Shown here piece after piece: positions 36,417 to 48,279 of a stretch of DNA of 64,000 nucleotides (position 1 is its first letter; every line of letters starts with the position of its first letter). The translations under genes were made by a program, and so were the position numbers. The notes beneath the pieces are model-generated. The model was not told where the DNA came from. It was given only the letters and a program-made list of their open reading frames with translations, and ran no database searches. Origin of the DNA: Manduca sexta (Eukaryota; Arthropoda; Insecta; Lepidoptera; Sphingidae); NCBI RefSeq assembly GCF_014839805.1, contig NC_051124.1, positions 8,060,001 to 8,124,000 on the forward strand. The letters run 5' to 3'.

Positions 36417-36800
36417 CTAGTTGACCCGACAGACGTTGTCCCGTCTTAACTATGAATTTGCAGCGCGCATTCTGTCAATCGCTGACAGTTATTTAAAAAA
36501 AAAAAATGACAGTTATATAAAATTAATATGTTCGTTAAGTTTTCTTAAATTTTCTAATTTTCCGCGCAATTTTTTGATTTTTTTCTTTCATAAGAACCTT
36601 CTCCTGACAATAACAAACACAACAAAAAATAAAATAGTGAAATCGGTCCAGGCGTTCACGCGTGATGGCGTGACCAAGGGAAATATGGTTTCATTTTTAT
36701 ATATACAAATATTGTATATGCGTACTAATTGTAAATCAGTATACATATTACTAAATCATTATTGGTTTAGGTTTACCGATGCTTTGTTTCTATTTATTTA
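36417..36800 (+). repeat. Interspersed repeat beginning ctagttgacccgacagacgt
   Basis: The opening, the gcgcattctgtcaatcgctg block and the gcgttcacgcgtgatggcgt block form a pattern I know as a common lepidopteran repeat. The 126-codon ORF (36421-36801) runs through it and is incidental. Confidence 0.5.
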
Positions 36801-37013
36801 GCTATGTTTCTCTATAATTATAAGCTTTTAAAATCTAAATGAACGATCCATTTACGAGTATAAAATTCTGTCGAATTTTAACGCGGCGTTATTCGTTTTT
36901 TTTTCTGTCGTATAATTATTTTAAATAATAACAAATTGTTACCTAATTGTGATGTTCTTACTAATTGTAAAATGTTTTGTACCATTGAAAAGAGTAGCAT
37001 ACAAAGTTAAATC

Positions 37014-38432
37014 AATAGGGGACCGGACAGGTATTACCAAAAAATCTGAAATTCAGTTTAAAGTAAAGTTTGTAATATTAAAAATATTATCTCATATTTG
37101 TTTTTGTAAAAGAGTTGTGATTTGTATTTTTAAATCAATAAATAAAATACAATAATTATAATATTTTTAGTCTATTCTTTACGGCAAATGAAACACCAAT
37201 CACGGCGCATGACGTCACACGTGGGTAAAATGTAAACAAACAGACGTCATCTGGATGTCATACCGCGTTGTGTTATTTTAATGCTTTAAATGTGTTTTTT
37301 GTCACAGAACTGCTCTAATAATTAATATTAATTTATACGGGACGTTGTTACTATCTTCCAGCTTAACGTTTACAGATTGTTTAATCGTTAATCATAAAAG
37401 ACCGCTAAAAAATATCGTTGGTGCGTCGTACCTGAATGTAATAATACTTCTATATCTTTACCAAACAAATTATTTATTGATGTACCACGAAAAACAGATA
37501 TACTAATAAAGTGGTTGCAGTTAGCAAGACGAACCTACGACGGAATGTCTGCAGACTCACCGATTTAGTTCTGTGAGGATCACTTTGATGTAAGTAAATA
37601 AAAAATAGTGTTTCGGTTTAAAATAAATCGATGAATATTTCAATTAATTAAATCATTTGTACACCCAGGGAGGTTATGGTTATGAGATGTATTTATTTAT
37701 GTTTTAGCTGCCACATGATACGGAATAGAATATTTATTTATATAGAATTCTGGATGTTACACAGTAACCTGAGATTAACACGGTCTATGCAGTGTTGCCA
37801 AATCATAATTTCTCTTTACCCCAGGATTATTTGGAATTTAAAATTTTACCCTTAAACCAATCATAAATAATTCGGTACTTTTTTTTTCTATATCGTTATC
37901 TATGCAGACGCCACTTCTTTCTTCACTTCCACTTCAATAATTATTAATTTAATTATCTCATTTTATTAGGAACAACTAGCTGTACACGAAAATTGTATTG
38001 GATAAAAAATTATAATTGTTTCATGGCCTACAATTTTTGTAGGAAACATCTTTCTCTAAGCTCAATATTTATTACAATACCGTGAAACAATAGCTTTAAT
38101 ACCTTAACTCGTAGAATTACCCCAAAAATAACCATAAAAATACCCTGCTGATTCAGTTTTACCCTAAATCTAGGGTAAATATTCCTAATCTGGCATTATT
38201 GAATCACTGTTCAAATGACAAGATTTGTCAAGTTGCTTTATCCACGTATGACGTCACACGAGACGAAATGACATAATGTAGCGTTTGCGCGGGAATTATA
38301 GCTATCTAACATTTAGGCATGGTTTTATGTACTTTTTAAGCTTTATTTGTGCAAAATACTATTTTTCTTGGCTATTTATATCCACAATGATCAATTTAAA
38401 ACACCTTCTGAAAATTTGTCCGGTCCCCTATT
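37014..38432 (+). mobile_element. THAP-domain DNA transposon remnant
   Basis: Inverted ends AATAGGGGACCGGACA at 37014-37029 and 38417-38432 define about 1.4 kb. The element holds one THAP exon (see 37398-37589) and little else coding, so most of the transposase is deleted. Two perfect CRE palindromes (TGACGTCA, 37210-37217 and 38249-38256) lie within it, each followed by CAC. THAP domains occur in P-type and Kolobok transposases and in host proteins. A TA pair flanks GGGG...CCCC on both sides, but no longer target duplication is clear, so the superfamily is unresolved. Confidence 0.65.
37398..37589 (+). pseudogene. THAP zinc-finger exon with one in-frame stop
   Basis: The frame reads YRWCVVPECNN, then a LFIDVPRKTD block, KWLQLARRTYDG, and finally FCEDHFD. 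The C2CH zinc ligands are all present: Cys at 37422-37424, Cys at 37437-37439, Cys at 37572-37574 and His at 37581-37583. This gives C-x4-C-x44-C-x2-H, within the THAP range. TAG at 37566-37568 interrupts it just before the third Cys. A consensus donor GTAAGT follows at 37590. An in-frame stop at 37395-37397 precedes it and no ATG is seen. THAP fingers bind DNA, here presumably the ends of the host transposon. No continuation exon was found to 38432. Confidence 0.8.
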
Positions 38433-38569
38433 TATTCCAACTAAAAAGTCAAACCTGTAACTCGCATCCTAGACTCGTTCATACAATTAAATCCCTAACA
38501 GGAGACTGTTTCACTGATGCCATTCCACTATTTGATGATAGAATGCATTTGACGATGTACTAAAGTCAA

Positions 38570-38674
38570 GGGCGCGGAGTCGCCGCCGCTATGCGCCGTG
38601 GCGTTTTCCGAATCTGCAATGTGTGGGCGGAAGAACGCGGCCATCGCTGGAAAATCCTATATGTGATCGTATAA
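38570..38674 (+). other. Short GC-rich island with a 27-codon ORF
   Basis: cgcggagtcgccgccgctat and gtgtgggcggaagaacgcgg stand out in very AT-rich DNA. ATG 38591 opens 27 codons to TAA 38672-38674. No donor consensus at its end and no known motif. Confidence 0.3.
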
Positions 38675-39036
38675 ATACTACATTGTAAAACAGTGAGACA
38701 GAATAAAATTATGTAATGATCAATTTTTTTTTATTTTGAACTATCTCCGAATTTAAAATTGCTTTAATTTTTTCTCTAACGAAGTTATGTACGTGAGCAT
38801 AGTATTGCCTGTGACTATTTCGCGTATTACTTACACTGCAACGGAATACTAATAAGCTTAAATATAATACTTGGATTATTCAAGTGTAACTGCCCTTTAA
38901 AACCGTACAAGTTTTACATAAACAGAACACCAAGCATTAATGTAACAGCTAAAAAAAATGTTGTATATTATATAACTACTTATCCCGCGTGAAAAAAAAA
39001 AATCCGGAATGAAAGACCCGCTTTATTAATTCATTC

Positions 39037-39272
39037 ACCTTGGCATAGTGCGGATTGGTAGACTTCACACACCCTTCAAATTCCTACAAAGAACTTCTCA
39101 GGCGTGCAGTTTTCCTCACGATATTTCTCTTCAACGTTAAACCAAACGATAATTCACAAAGAATATACATATAATTTTTAGAGAAGTCAGAGGTGTGTGC
39201 CATTGGGTTTTGAACCTGCGGACATTCATCTCGGCAGTCCATTCCACTTCCAACTAGGCTATCGCCGCTTTT
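39037..39272 (-). mobile_element. SINE family B, 3'-truncated copy
   Basis: On the minus strand it carries the tRNA-like head with a perfect A-box tagcctagttgg and a B-box-like ggttcaaaaccc, then the body. It breaks off after the ccgcactatgcc block. A Helitron-like end fragment (ttatatattagtatagat) adjoins at 39290-39384. Confidence 0.75.
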
Positions 39273-40511
39273 TTTAGCCTATAGTACTCAGGAGTAAGGA
39301 AGTAAAAAAAATTAAAATCGGTTTAGTAGTTCTGAGATGAGAACAAACTAGCAAACCCTTCAGCTTTATATATTAGTATAGATTTACGTCGAGTCATATT
39401 GTCAGAAAATATCTCTGTAGTTTCTCTCTTTACAAAAATATGTAAATCTGGCGCACCATCTCTCACGCATGGCTTCAAATAATCTAGTTCAAAACACGTG
39501 CTTCGTATATCATCGTGTTAAGCCGTGATGTTACGTATTTCCCCAGTGAATAAGTAGCTTGTTCTTACGTCACTGATATTTGATATCTAGCATAAAACAG
39601 AAAAAAATGTACAGTGTGACTGCTCATGTCGCTCCTTGAATACAAAAGGGACACAAATCGAAATCCATAAATTTTACAGGACAGCCAAAACAAATTTTTG
39701 AAACTGTTTTTTTATAATATTTCATATATTTATTAATTAAATATAAGATGTTAATATATCATTAGATGCGTATTTCTAAGCTCTATCTATCTACAATATA
39801 AACTTTGTAATAGCTGTTGCCTATTAAGAAAAAAAAGCAAAAAAGTCCCTTTTGCATTCAAAATTTGAACCAATATTATAAAAATATGTCAAAAATTAAA
39901 CACGGTTTTACAAATAAAAATGGTTTATTGTACCTTTTTGGTAAAAAAACGTATTAAAAAGTTTAATCTTATTACTAAGTAAAAACATAAGTGAATGGAC
40001 AACAGGAAATCATTGTATTAAAAAATCTAAACTAAAAAATCTTAACTTATTTTTAAGTAATATAATTGAGATCAACTTTGTACGTAACTATTATTCAGTA
40101 AAATTAAACATCTCTCTAAAACAATTATATTTGTAATAATAATAGAAAAAACAAGAGATAAAACTGTAATAATCATCATCAAAATATACATAAAATAACC
40201 ATATTCATTAATAAATCTCTAAAAAACTCAAAAAATAATCAAATGACGACACTAATTTGTCTCTCTTTAACATTAATAATTTAAACAAAACAAAATACGA
40301 GATCAGTTCTAAAGGCACATAATTCAGTAGCAAAATACTATAGCTTATATGTAATAATATTATTGCACAATAACAATCTAAGTAGTCTTACAAAATCACA
40401 GTTATAAACAATTTAAGGCACTTTTTACGTAAACTATTTTAAGTTACAATTTATAATCGTTATTTATTATTGTTATGTTAATGTTTGTATGAAATTTATA
40501 AGTCTTTATTA

Positions 40512-40998
40512 TCAAAAGGAACTTTTAAAATTAACTATTCTAAATTTTATCACAATTAGGTATCTATTATTAAAATTACAAATTTCGTAAAAGCTTTTGG
40601 TAATACTTAGAAGAAAAATCTGCAATTGATGAACTACTGGATGTTTATGATCGGCTGGAATTGGTATCAGAGTTGCTTGAACTGCTACTCTAGTCACTCT
40701 GTTCAACAACTATTTTTGGCCTATTTATGTCTTTTGGTATTCGTTACACAGCTTACTTCACTGTCTTCATCCGCTAATATTGATAGGTTAAGGTCAGGTT
40801 GACTGTCTGCTATAGAACTTGTATCTGAAGAATCAATGGGTAACGTGACGGGTAGACTGAGTGCAGCTGGAGTATTAAAGCAAGTTTTATATTGCACATT
40901 ATTATTGTGGCCAGGTAATGCTTGAACTTTTTCCGATTCTTGAACGGAGGTTGCCATATTCAACATTTTTCGTGCTCTATTCATTTTGTCAATCTGTA
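40512..40998 (-). pseudogene. Decayed ORF inside the 2.6-kb transposon
   Basis: On the minus strand a strong acceptor (atgttttttttacag) ends at about 40999. The frame then reads IDKMNRARKMLNMATSVQ, a Pro/Ser/Asp-rich middle and a stop after TNTKRHK at 40721. In the next frame coding-like text continues (PKDINRPKIVVEQSD, then a serine run) across in-frame stops. I infer an exon of the element's original protein, now frameshifted. A short basic helix followed by an acidic, Ser-rich stretch suggests a regulatory or linker segment. No catalytic motif is visible. Confidence 0.45.
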
Positions 40999-41592
40999 AA
41001 AAAAACATCTTTAACGTTTTATAACTAAAAAACATAAAATACCCACAATTCTATACATATATTATACAGTCCTTAGTTCATACACACAATACATACATAC
41101 ACTAAAATATACACACAATCAAATACATAACAATCCTTAATATGACATTTTCAATACCAATTTGCCAGGAATAACACTTTAATTATAATTAACAAATTTA
41201 AGCTACCACCTCATATTTAACATTCAAATTCACAGAAAATATGGGGCAATGCATCTTAATCACATATTTTTCAACATTTACGAATATCTACCCGTATTAT
41301 TATAGGTCCCTATAAACACTCACTGATATTATTTAAAAAACTTTAAATTAGTGACGAAAGCTACAGGGACAGGGCTTCAAATTAGTTTATATTATTAATT
41401 TACAAACAAATAAATACGAGTATGATTTTTAAATTAAAAATCACTGAATTAATAAGAATAGAACAAAATTAACATCAAAATGGTAATTTTTATTTTTAAA
41501 ATTGTAACGAAAACTAAAATTATTATCATGCAAAACGGCCATATTTCTGGCCTTCCCATTCTAGCACGCTAAAAATAATTATTTATTCCACT

Positions 41593-41990
41593 ATAATTTA
41601 ATGCAAAAGTGACGTATTTCAAAATATGGCAATTTTGTATTACAAAATATAATAACAAATACTAATGTTAGAATGCAAAACGGACGTTTTCCAAAATATG
41701 GCACTTTTGTATTATATATTATGGTTACAAATACTAATGTTAGAATGCAAAACGGACGTTTTCCAAAATATGGCACTTTTGTATTATATATTATGGTTAC
41801 AAATACTAATGTTAGAATGCAAAACGGACGTTTTCCAAAATACGGCACTTTTGTATTATATATTATGGTTACAAATACTAATGTTAGAATGCAAAACGGA
41901 CGTTTTCCAAAATATGGCACTTTTGTATTGTAAAATATAATCACACTTACCTGAAATTTTGAATCCAATACAGACGTATTTTGGATTGTG
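41593..41990. repeat. 72-bp tandem array, four near-identical units plus diverged flanks
   Basis: Units start at 41665, 41737, 41809 and 41881, each opening atgttagaatgcaaaacgga. Only about one substitution (tacggcac for tatggcac) separates the central units. Diverged partial units flank both sides. Because 72 is a multiple of three, the array reads as repeated peptide in several frames on both strands; this is not coding. Each unit contains tggcacttttgtatt, a variant of the transposon TIR core. Confidence 0.9.
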
Positions 41991-42276
41991 GCACTTTTTC
42001 ACGCAACCGACGTACGTTTGCGTTGAATCTCCGGGCGCAACTAACAAAATGGCGGTTTTGCACTGACATTACCTGTCAAAGTGAGCTAATGCAAAAATGG
42101 CGGTAAGTCAGTGCAGCCATAATATAAGCAAAAATGATGGGAGTTTTTTTTTCACTATAAAATATAGTCGGTTCAGGTGTCATTTTTGCAATAAAACGAT
42201 TTTCATTTTTTTTTTAATTGTGGCCCTTTTGTATTCAAGGAGCGATGTGTGAACCCTCTTCATATGACGGTAAGCT

Positions 42277-42604
42277 TTAAGGTGGTAGCTCAAGGTCCAT
42301 TTTCATACATTTTGTTTCGGCGTTAGTAATTTTAAGTCTAGTTGGTGATTAGTTCTCGCAGTTGAAGAAAAACGTAAAAATAATTAATAATCATGGATAT
42401 TTCGGCCTTTAAAATTTAATATGACGAAATTTTAAAGGCAGAAATATCCATGATTATTAATTATTTTTACATTTTTCTTCAACTGCGAGAACTAATCACT
42501 AACTAGACGTGAATTTAAATTCTTTACTTGCCAATACTTGTTTAGTTACCCAGATTAAAGCCGAAACAAAATGTATGAAAATGGACCTTGAGCTACCACC
42601 TTAA
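42277..42604. mobile_element. TTAA-flanked foldback MITE, copy 1 (full length)
   Basis: TTAA at 42277-42280 and 42601-42604 flank 320 bp that fold back almost end to end. The TIR begins GGTGGTAGCTCAAGGTCCAT and its complement is exact at the right. The loop is near 42420. TTAA duplication points to piggyBac-type (or Kolobok-type) mobilisation. No ORF. It sits 31 bp from the 2.6-kb transposon. Confidence 0.85.
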
Positions 42605-44600
42605 TGGAAAATAAATTACTTTCATTCTTCTTTGTTATGACGATCATGTAATGGGATCTGCGAGGCTATTATTGAACAAAACACACCAGTCTTTCTAATC
42701 GTTTCCTTTATTATTTAGACAACTGAGAACACGCATATTCCTTTTAATAATATCGTAGAGAAATATTTTCAAATAATAAGATTTAATACACGTGGTTTTT
42801 GTTTTTAATACTCCCACAATACTCAAATTCCTTCGCACACAATTGGTTAGCAACATCCACGGGTTTAATATATCAATTTGGATAAAACCTTATTACTCGC
42901 ACAATGGTTTGTGAATATTGTATTACACGACAATGTACCACGTTTTCACTATAATTTCACACGAGACAATCTCGCTAAGTGCTCGCATAGTTACAGCGAA
43001 ACGTCCAAATGGGCTTGTTAAATTAAATGGATTGTAAATATTTCAAATTAGAGAGACACAGCATCAAAGTCTTTATAACAACATTGCGTGCATACGTAAA
43101 ATTGTTGTTGGTGAAGTTTCAAGTTGTTTGCATAACGCCCTCAGCAACGAGGGGCACAATTGCTATCATAACACGAGGGTTAGAGAAGGCATTTTAACTC
43201 AACCTCCGGGCTACTGAAATATTTGCCGGCTGACATAAGGATTCTGCAAGTTTAACTATTTTGGTATTTATGACCGCGCCCGCGTTCATAAATGTTTCAT
43301 TCTATGATAAACTGCGGGTTAGGCCGGAATAAAATAAACTGTTGATGTTATATAAAATATTTTAATAGTAACATATCATATATCAAAAGGGATTTGCAGG
43401 TCGTAAAAGTTTAGCGATTTCACAGCCGGTTGTTTTATTTTGTTTGATAATAAATTATACAATACGTGAAATCATTAGAATTCTATAATAGTTATAGGAA
43501 CGTTTCTATGTATTATTAATGGGATAAATTGAAAAAAAATTTCGTATATTGCCTGCGTACTCTAGGATTCTTGCAAATATACTTCTTACTATTTCTTGTA
43601 CAGTAAAAATTTAGAAATCCATATTTAATCAACTTAAAATAACCTTTGGATTTTCTAATCAGTCTCCATAGTAGAGGACGCTTTTGAGAGAGTATTTAAA
43701 ACAACGCTAATATTATTATATTATATATTATTATTCCTGAATAACAACTAAGCGTAGTCAGCGTGATTCACATAATTACATGTATTTCATAGCTAGTACA
43801 CCGTACCCAAAATTAGATTAAAGTGAACGCCTACTGTTACGGAAACTTTATTATGTCGGAATATCTAAGGAAATCCTACGCACACAGGTATGAAATTTCT
43901 CGGTAACATTAAAGTAAAGCCTTGTATCCACTATGAGATACCACCGCCAAGCGGCGCTGCGCAAATTGTGAAATTATTAAAGGGTATTGTACACAGTGTA
44001 GCATTATTGGGATTATAAGACTCAAAATAATGGTAAACCCAAAACCAAGATATATAATTGGACTATTTTAAGAACTTATTTTAATATTTAAAGAAGGAAT
44101 CACGAAATTCGGCCTAAAATTTTTAGAGTGATCAGTGTAAATACATGAAAAAATATAAGCACACGATTTAAAAACCTTCTCATTTCTGGAAGTTGGTTAA
44201 TAACATTTGGTTGTGTGCAGCCGAGCCTTCACATTAGGAGGACGACTTACATTTCGCATCATTCATTAGAAAAACAATTCAACATCTGATACTCATATCG
44301 TAGTACAATGTACATACATATATATCGATGCTATTAGCAATGTTCTACAACAACGCGCGACGTTATCAGTTGGGCGCCACGCTCTACGCCAAAATTTTGC
44401 GTCATCTAATGTTTAGTGGATATGAGATTCAAATATATTGCTCGTTACTATTCTTATAAACATTTGGAACACAGTCTATATTCACGGAATGAAATTTTCT
44501 TTAAAAAATAAAATTCTGTTTCGGAGTCGGTCATATTAATATCTACGATAACTTCGTCACCTATTAAAAGTTAATTTATTCATGGACTAGCTGCGGTTAC
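42605..44600. other. Intron 1, no feature seen
   Basis: AT-rich DNA. No gene or clear repeat noted. Confidence 0.35.
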
Positions 44601-44604
44601 AATA

Positions 44605-44690
44605 TCAAACATTTTGAGGGTATGTGAAGTCTGTCAACTAGCGCTAGGCCAGCTTGGTGGACTTAACTCTCTCAATAGGTAGTATTAAAT
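44605..44690 (+). repeat. SINE family B fragment
   Basis: tgtgaagtctgtcaactagc, then gctaggccagcttggtggac, matches the 3' half of family B with decay. Confidence 0.5.
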
Positions 44691-44699
44691 ACAGGAACT

Positions 44700-47380
44700 G
44701 TATTATTAATTAATGTTTTTGCTATTCGAAGCACAAGAATTATTTCAGAAGAAAAAAAAAATACAGTGAAAATATTGCTTTGCTTGCTACTTTTTTTCTA
44801 CTAGAAAGTGGATAACATTAGAATTTCCATATTTACTTCGTTTATTTATAAATCTTTTCCCATCTTCACGGAAATTTCCGATTACAAAGTTCTCGGAATG
44901 AAACAAATACAATTTTCTTAGACGTAATGGTAAAAATACTGTCCTCTTGGATTAGTGTTATATATGGGTTGGGAACTGGAGGTTTCAGTCTCAAATCGTA
45001 GGTCAAGCAACACTTCGAGTAGGCTTCCATAACACGAACTTGGTGGAATTTACTTGCAAAAACTGCGTTGTGATATTATTGGTAAAATAAGATAATAGTA
45101 ACAAAAATCAGAAAAAAAATACTTAATAAATTACCATTGATCGCATGCTCATAGTTTGTACATTCAAATAAAAATATATCTAAAACGAATCACTATATCT
45201 TAAGTTACATTTTGTTAATCACTGAAGTAACTTATAAGTGAAGTCGGGATTTAATTTCGAGATTCAACTTAGATTAGTTTTTACGAGACTATTATATGGC
45301 AACATTATATTGGCAGGTCAATAGAGAGCTGAAGTTATGACACTGATATTACGATGACTCTGATGTTAGTGTAATTAAACTTATAATATGTAATTAATTT
45401 GATTATCAAGCGTATGTAAATATAATTTGTAATTTAAATGCATTTTAATGGACATGCCGCCGTGGTTTAAATAAATAATAAATATGCAAATGGTGCGCGG
45501 AGTACTTACAATGTGTGTAAAATATGGACATTTCATTAATATGAAAACAGTTAACTAGATTCTTTCATTATACGCATGTCACAATCGATTATTCAGTATT
45601 GTTTATCGATATAAATTAACATTACTAGGCGTTAATTAATTGTAAAAGAATGATAAATCTCTAACCTTCAAGTTTGTAATATGTTTGAAAGGAAAGAAAA
45701 CCCAAAAAATTACTAGAAATTGTTCATTTTGCTTCGACCGTAAATAATTCTTAATTTTGATAAAATATGGCTCAGAATATAGTAATCGTGCAGGTAAGAC
45801 AGATGATGGATCGCTTCCAACTCTATAACGCTCTAATGGTCGTAGATTTTTCTTGTCATCGTAATATTTAAAGTAAAAAATAACGAATAGTTGGAGGAAG
45901 ATAATTAATATCGGTTCGCGGCGCTAGAGAGTTCTTATATTACAGCGAACAATTATTTTTACATTTTTGCCACAGAGGAAATTGTTGAGGTGATTTCCTG
46001 TAACTAATAAATTCATTTGTACCTGAAACGGAGAGTGTAAATTTATACTTTTTTTGTTTATAATTTATATTTTTCCAAAATATCGAACCACAAACAGCTA
46101 AAAATTTAAAATGTTGTATAATTGTAAAATATAGGTAGATATTTTAACTGAAGTTGTGGTTGACTAACATGTCAATCCTTTCGTGACCACGAAGGCTGGA
46201 AAATCTTCGAAACGTCGAGAGAAAATTAAAATATAAAAACCAAAAAAAAAAAGTTTAATTTTAATGTTTATACTTTTAGGTTGGAGAAGTTACTTGTGCA
46301 GACAAATAAATAATTAGAAAGTGTTTCCAATCTTTACTCACGAAATAATTCTGTACTCGTTCGAATTGTAACATTGGGGATAATTACATTGTCATTTCGA
46401 GAACGAAACAAAAATAAATTGGATTGCGTGTACTCTATCATCTAATTACAATATCATACGTGTTATCGTCGAATCCACATAAAATTACGCAGCCGATCTC
46501 CAATTACCACAGTACACTCGCGAGCCACCTTCTGTCAATTTCAATTAGGCGAAAGCAAACATTTATCCTTGCCGGGTTTAATTAACAACACGCGATGATA
46601 TCAACGGCTATGATGTGATAGCCATCGGCCATGTCTATTGCAATTAAGGACTTATTGTCGTGGCAATTTTGTCTTAATGGGCCATAGTCTACTAACAATT
46701 ATGTGTTTTATAAAATGAATATTTGTTGGCTGCTTAGTTGAATAAATTGGATATTACGTTGTAAAGAAATAGGATTATGTTTAGCGATAAGACCGTCTAT
46801 TGTGTAACCATGTCTCGTATTCGTTTTTCTGTATGTTTTATTGGTATGCAATAAATAATTCTATGACTATTATTATATTGCTTGGCTGTGTATTATTGCG
46901 TAAGATAAATCTATTTCAAACTGTATGGATAAGTTTGGACGTTCTGAATCTAGCCTAGTTGTATAAATCTCAACTGTCTACCAAATGGCGTTAGGTCAGG
47001 CAGGTGGCTTAGGGGCATAATCTCTCCCGGAGTCTAGATTCGTGCGCAGTGAAACTTTTGAAGCCAACATTGAAAAATTGTAGCAGTTTATAATATGAGA
47101 TACCGTTGGCGCTCTGAGTTGCTTATACAGCAATATTAATAGTAATGTGTTTTTAAAATAGTTCTCAGCCAAAATTCAAGTGATATAAAACGAGTATGTA
47201 AATTCATTGAACTTTCTTTAGTGTGTTAGTAAAATGAAAAATGATTGTAAAGGACTGGTTGATATTTGAATGATTCATAATTCATCGTGTCTATGTACAT
47301 ATAACTTTAGTTTGTCAATTTTGATTCGATTTTCTTTTTTTTTTGTATGTGCCCGGCAAAGTTATTCCTCTTCACGTGAT
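44700..47380. other. Intron 1, mostly featureless
   Basis: 46160-46235 carries a partial copy of the interspersed family (cgtgaccacgaaggctg, cttcgaaacgtcgagag). 46490-46690 is non-repetitive with several AATTA-type homeodomain cores and few poly-A tracts; a regulatory element is possible. No exon found. Confidence 0.3.
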
Positions 47381-47384
47381 TGTA

Positions 47385-47560
47385 AGTGGAGTGGGGACCA
47401 ATGGAATGTTACAACACAATTATTCCGGCCTGTTGGAACCCAATATATACAGGCTGATCCCGGAACGCGACACACTTGTGAGGGCCACTATGGTGGGTTT
47501 TAACATCTTGCGTACTGTGCTCGTTATCCGGACGGATATAAAAGATACCGTCAGCAAGTT
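47385..47560 (+). repeat. Interspersed repeat, ccactatggtgggttttaac family, copy 1
   Basis: It contains ttccggcctgttggaaccca, gatcccggaacgcgacacac, and ttatccggacggatataaaa. The reverse complement of 49375-49560 shows the same blocks. Open frames through it are incidental. Confidence 0.65.
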
Positions 47561-48044
47561 TATACATTAATGCAGTTTTCTTTATTCCGAAATGTTCGTA
47601 AAGGTGTATATTAAAGAGGGTCTTGTTCAAATCGAAACTGATTATTTTCATGTTTACTCAAGTAATCATTGTAAGCAATATCGGTCACGCCATAACTAAT
47701 GTCAACACCATTAGTAACGGCAGCAATGATAGTTTGTTGAGACACAAACGCTGTACTTATTTAGATGAGGAAGGTTACGCATAGTTTTAAGCAAACAATA
47801 CACAGGTGATCGCCGAACGTATGGGGGGAGGTCGTGAATCTACGCACGTACACACAAAATATATAAGTCAATCACGTTCGATTGTTTTGAAGGAAACGCT
47901 CGTAAAAGGCCGAATTTTAATAGCTGTTAGGCAAGGACGTGCAGGCTCATTATGTATAAGTTAACTGTAATGTGGAACAAGTTTATGGACTGCAGATGAT
48001 GTAAATAATTAATGAATGAGTTGGTACTTACACACATCACGTCT

Positions 48045-48275
48045 TAATCCTCGAAGAGATTGTTAGTTCTGCAGTCGGGGCACTTAATTTTCGCCAAATG
48101 TGTAATAACAATGTGACGAAGCTATCCATGTCGAGTTGAATTCAAGACTCTGGGCTGATAGTGATAAAATAACAAATATCAATGCCCGACTTGGGATACG
48201 AACCCGAGACAACAGAGCAGTGGTGTGACCACGCACGAAATATAAACACGCCATCGGGGCAGGCTGGTACTGATG
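48045..48275 (-). repeat. tRNA-derived SINE, family A, inverted copy
   Basis: On the minus strand a B-box-like gggttcgtatccc is followed by aagtcgggcattgatatttg and atcagcccagagtcttgaat. It corresponds to the copy at 10845-11115. Confidence 0.7.
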
Positions 48276-48279
48276 TCGG

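Larger units (their letters stand above)
39629..42245 (-). mobile_element. 2.6-kb TIR transposon with subterminal 72-bp repeats
   Basis: Perfect 22-bp terminal inverted repeats: the left reads tcgctccttgaatacaaaag from 39629, and its complement ends at 42245. Degenerate similarity continues inward (gg, then acacaa or ccacaa). A TIR-core copy in opposite orientation lies inside the left end at 39845-39861. The right flank holds a 72-bp tandem array with further core copies. The only coding signal is minus-strand (40689-40998). I find no clear target duplication and do not recognise the superfamily. Confidence 0.7.

Noticed and set aside
36421..36801. 126-codon ORF
   Set aside because: It lies in a dispersed repeat beginning ctagttgacccgacagacgt, is AT-rich (Phe/Ile/Asn/Lys) and has no motif.
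41591..41968. A 125-codon repeat protein on the minus strand (and 91/86 codons on plus)
   Set aside because: All come from the 72-bp non-coding tandem array, which is open in several frames because 72 is divisible by three.
41593..41990. CRISPR-like array
   Set aside because: Units are contiguous 72-bp tandem repeats with no unique spacers, in a eukaryotic genome inside a transposon.
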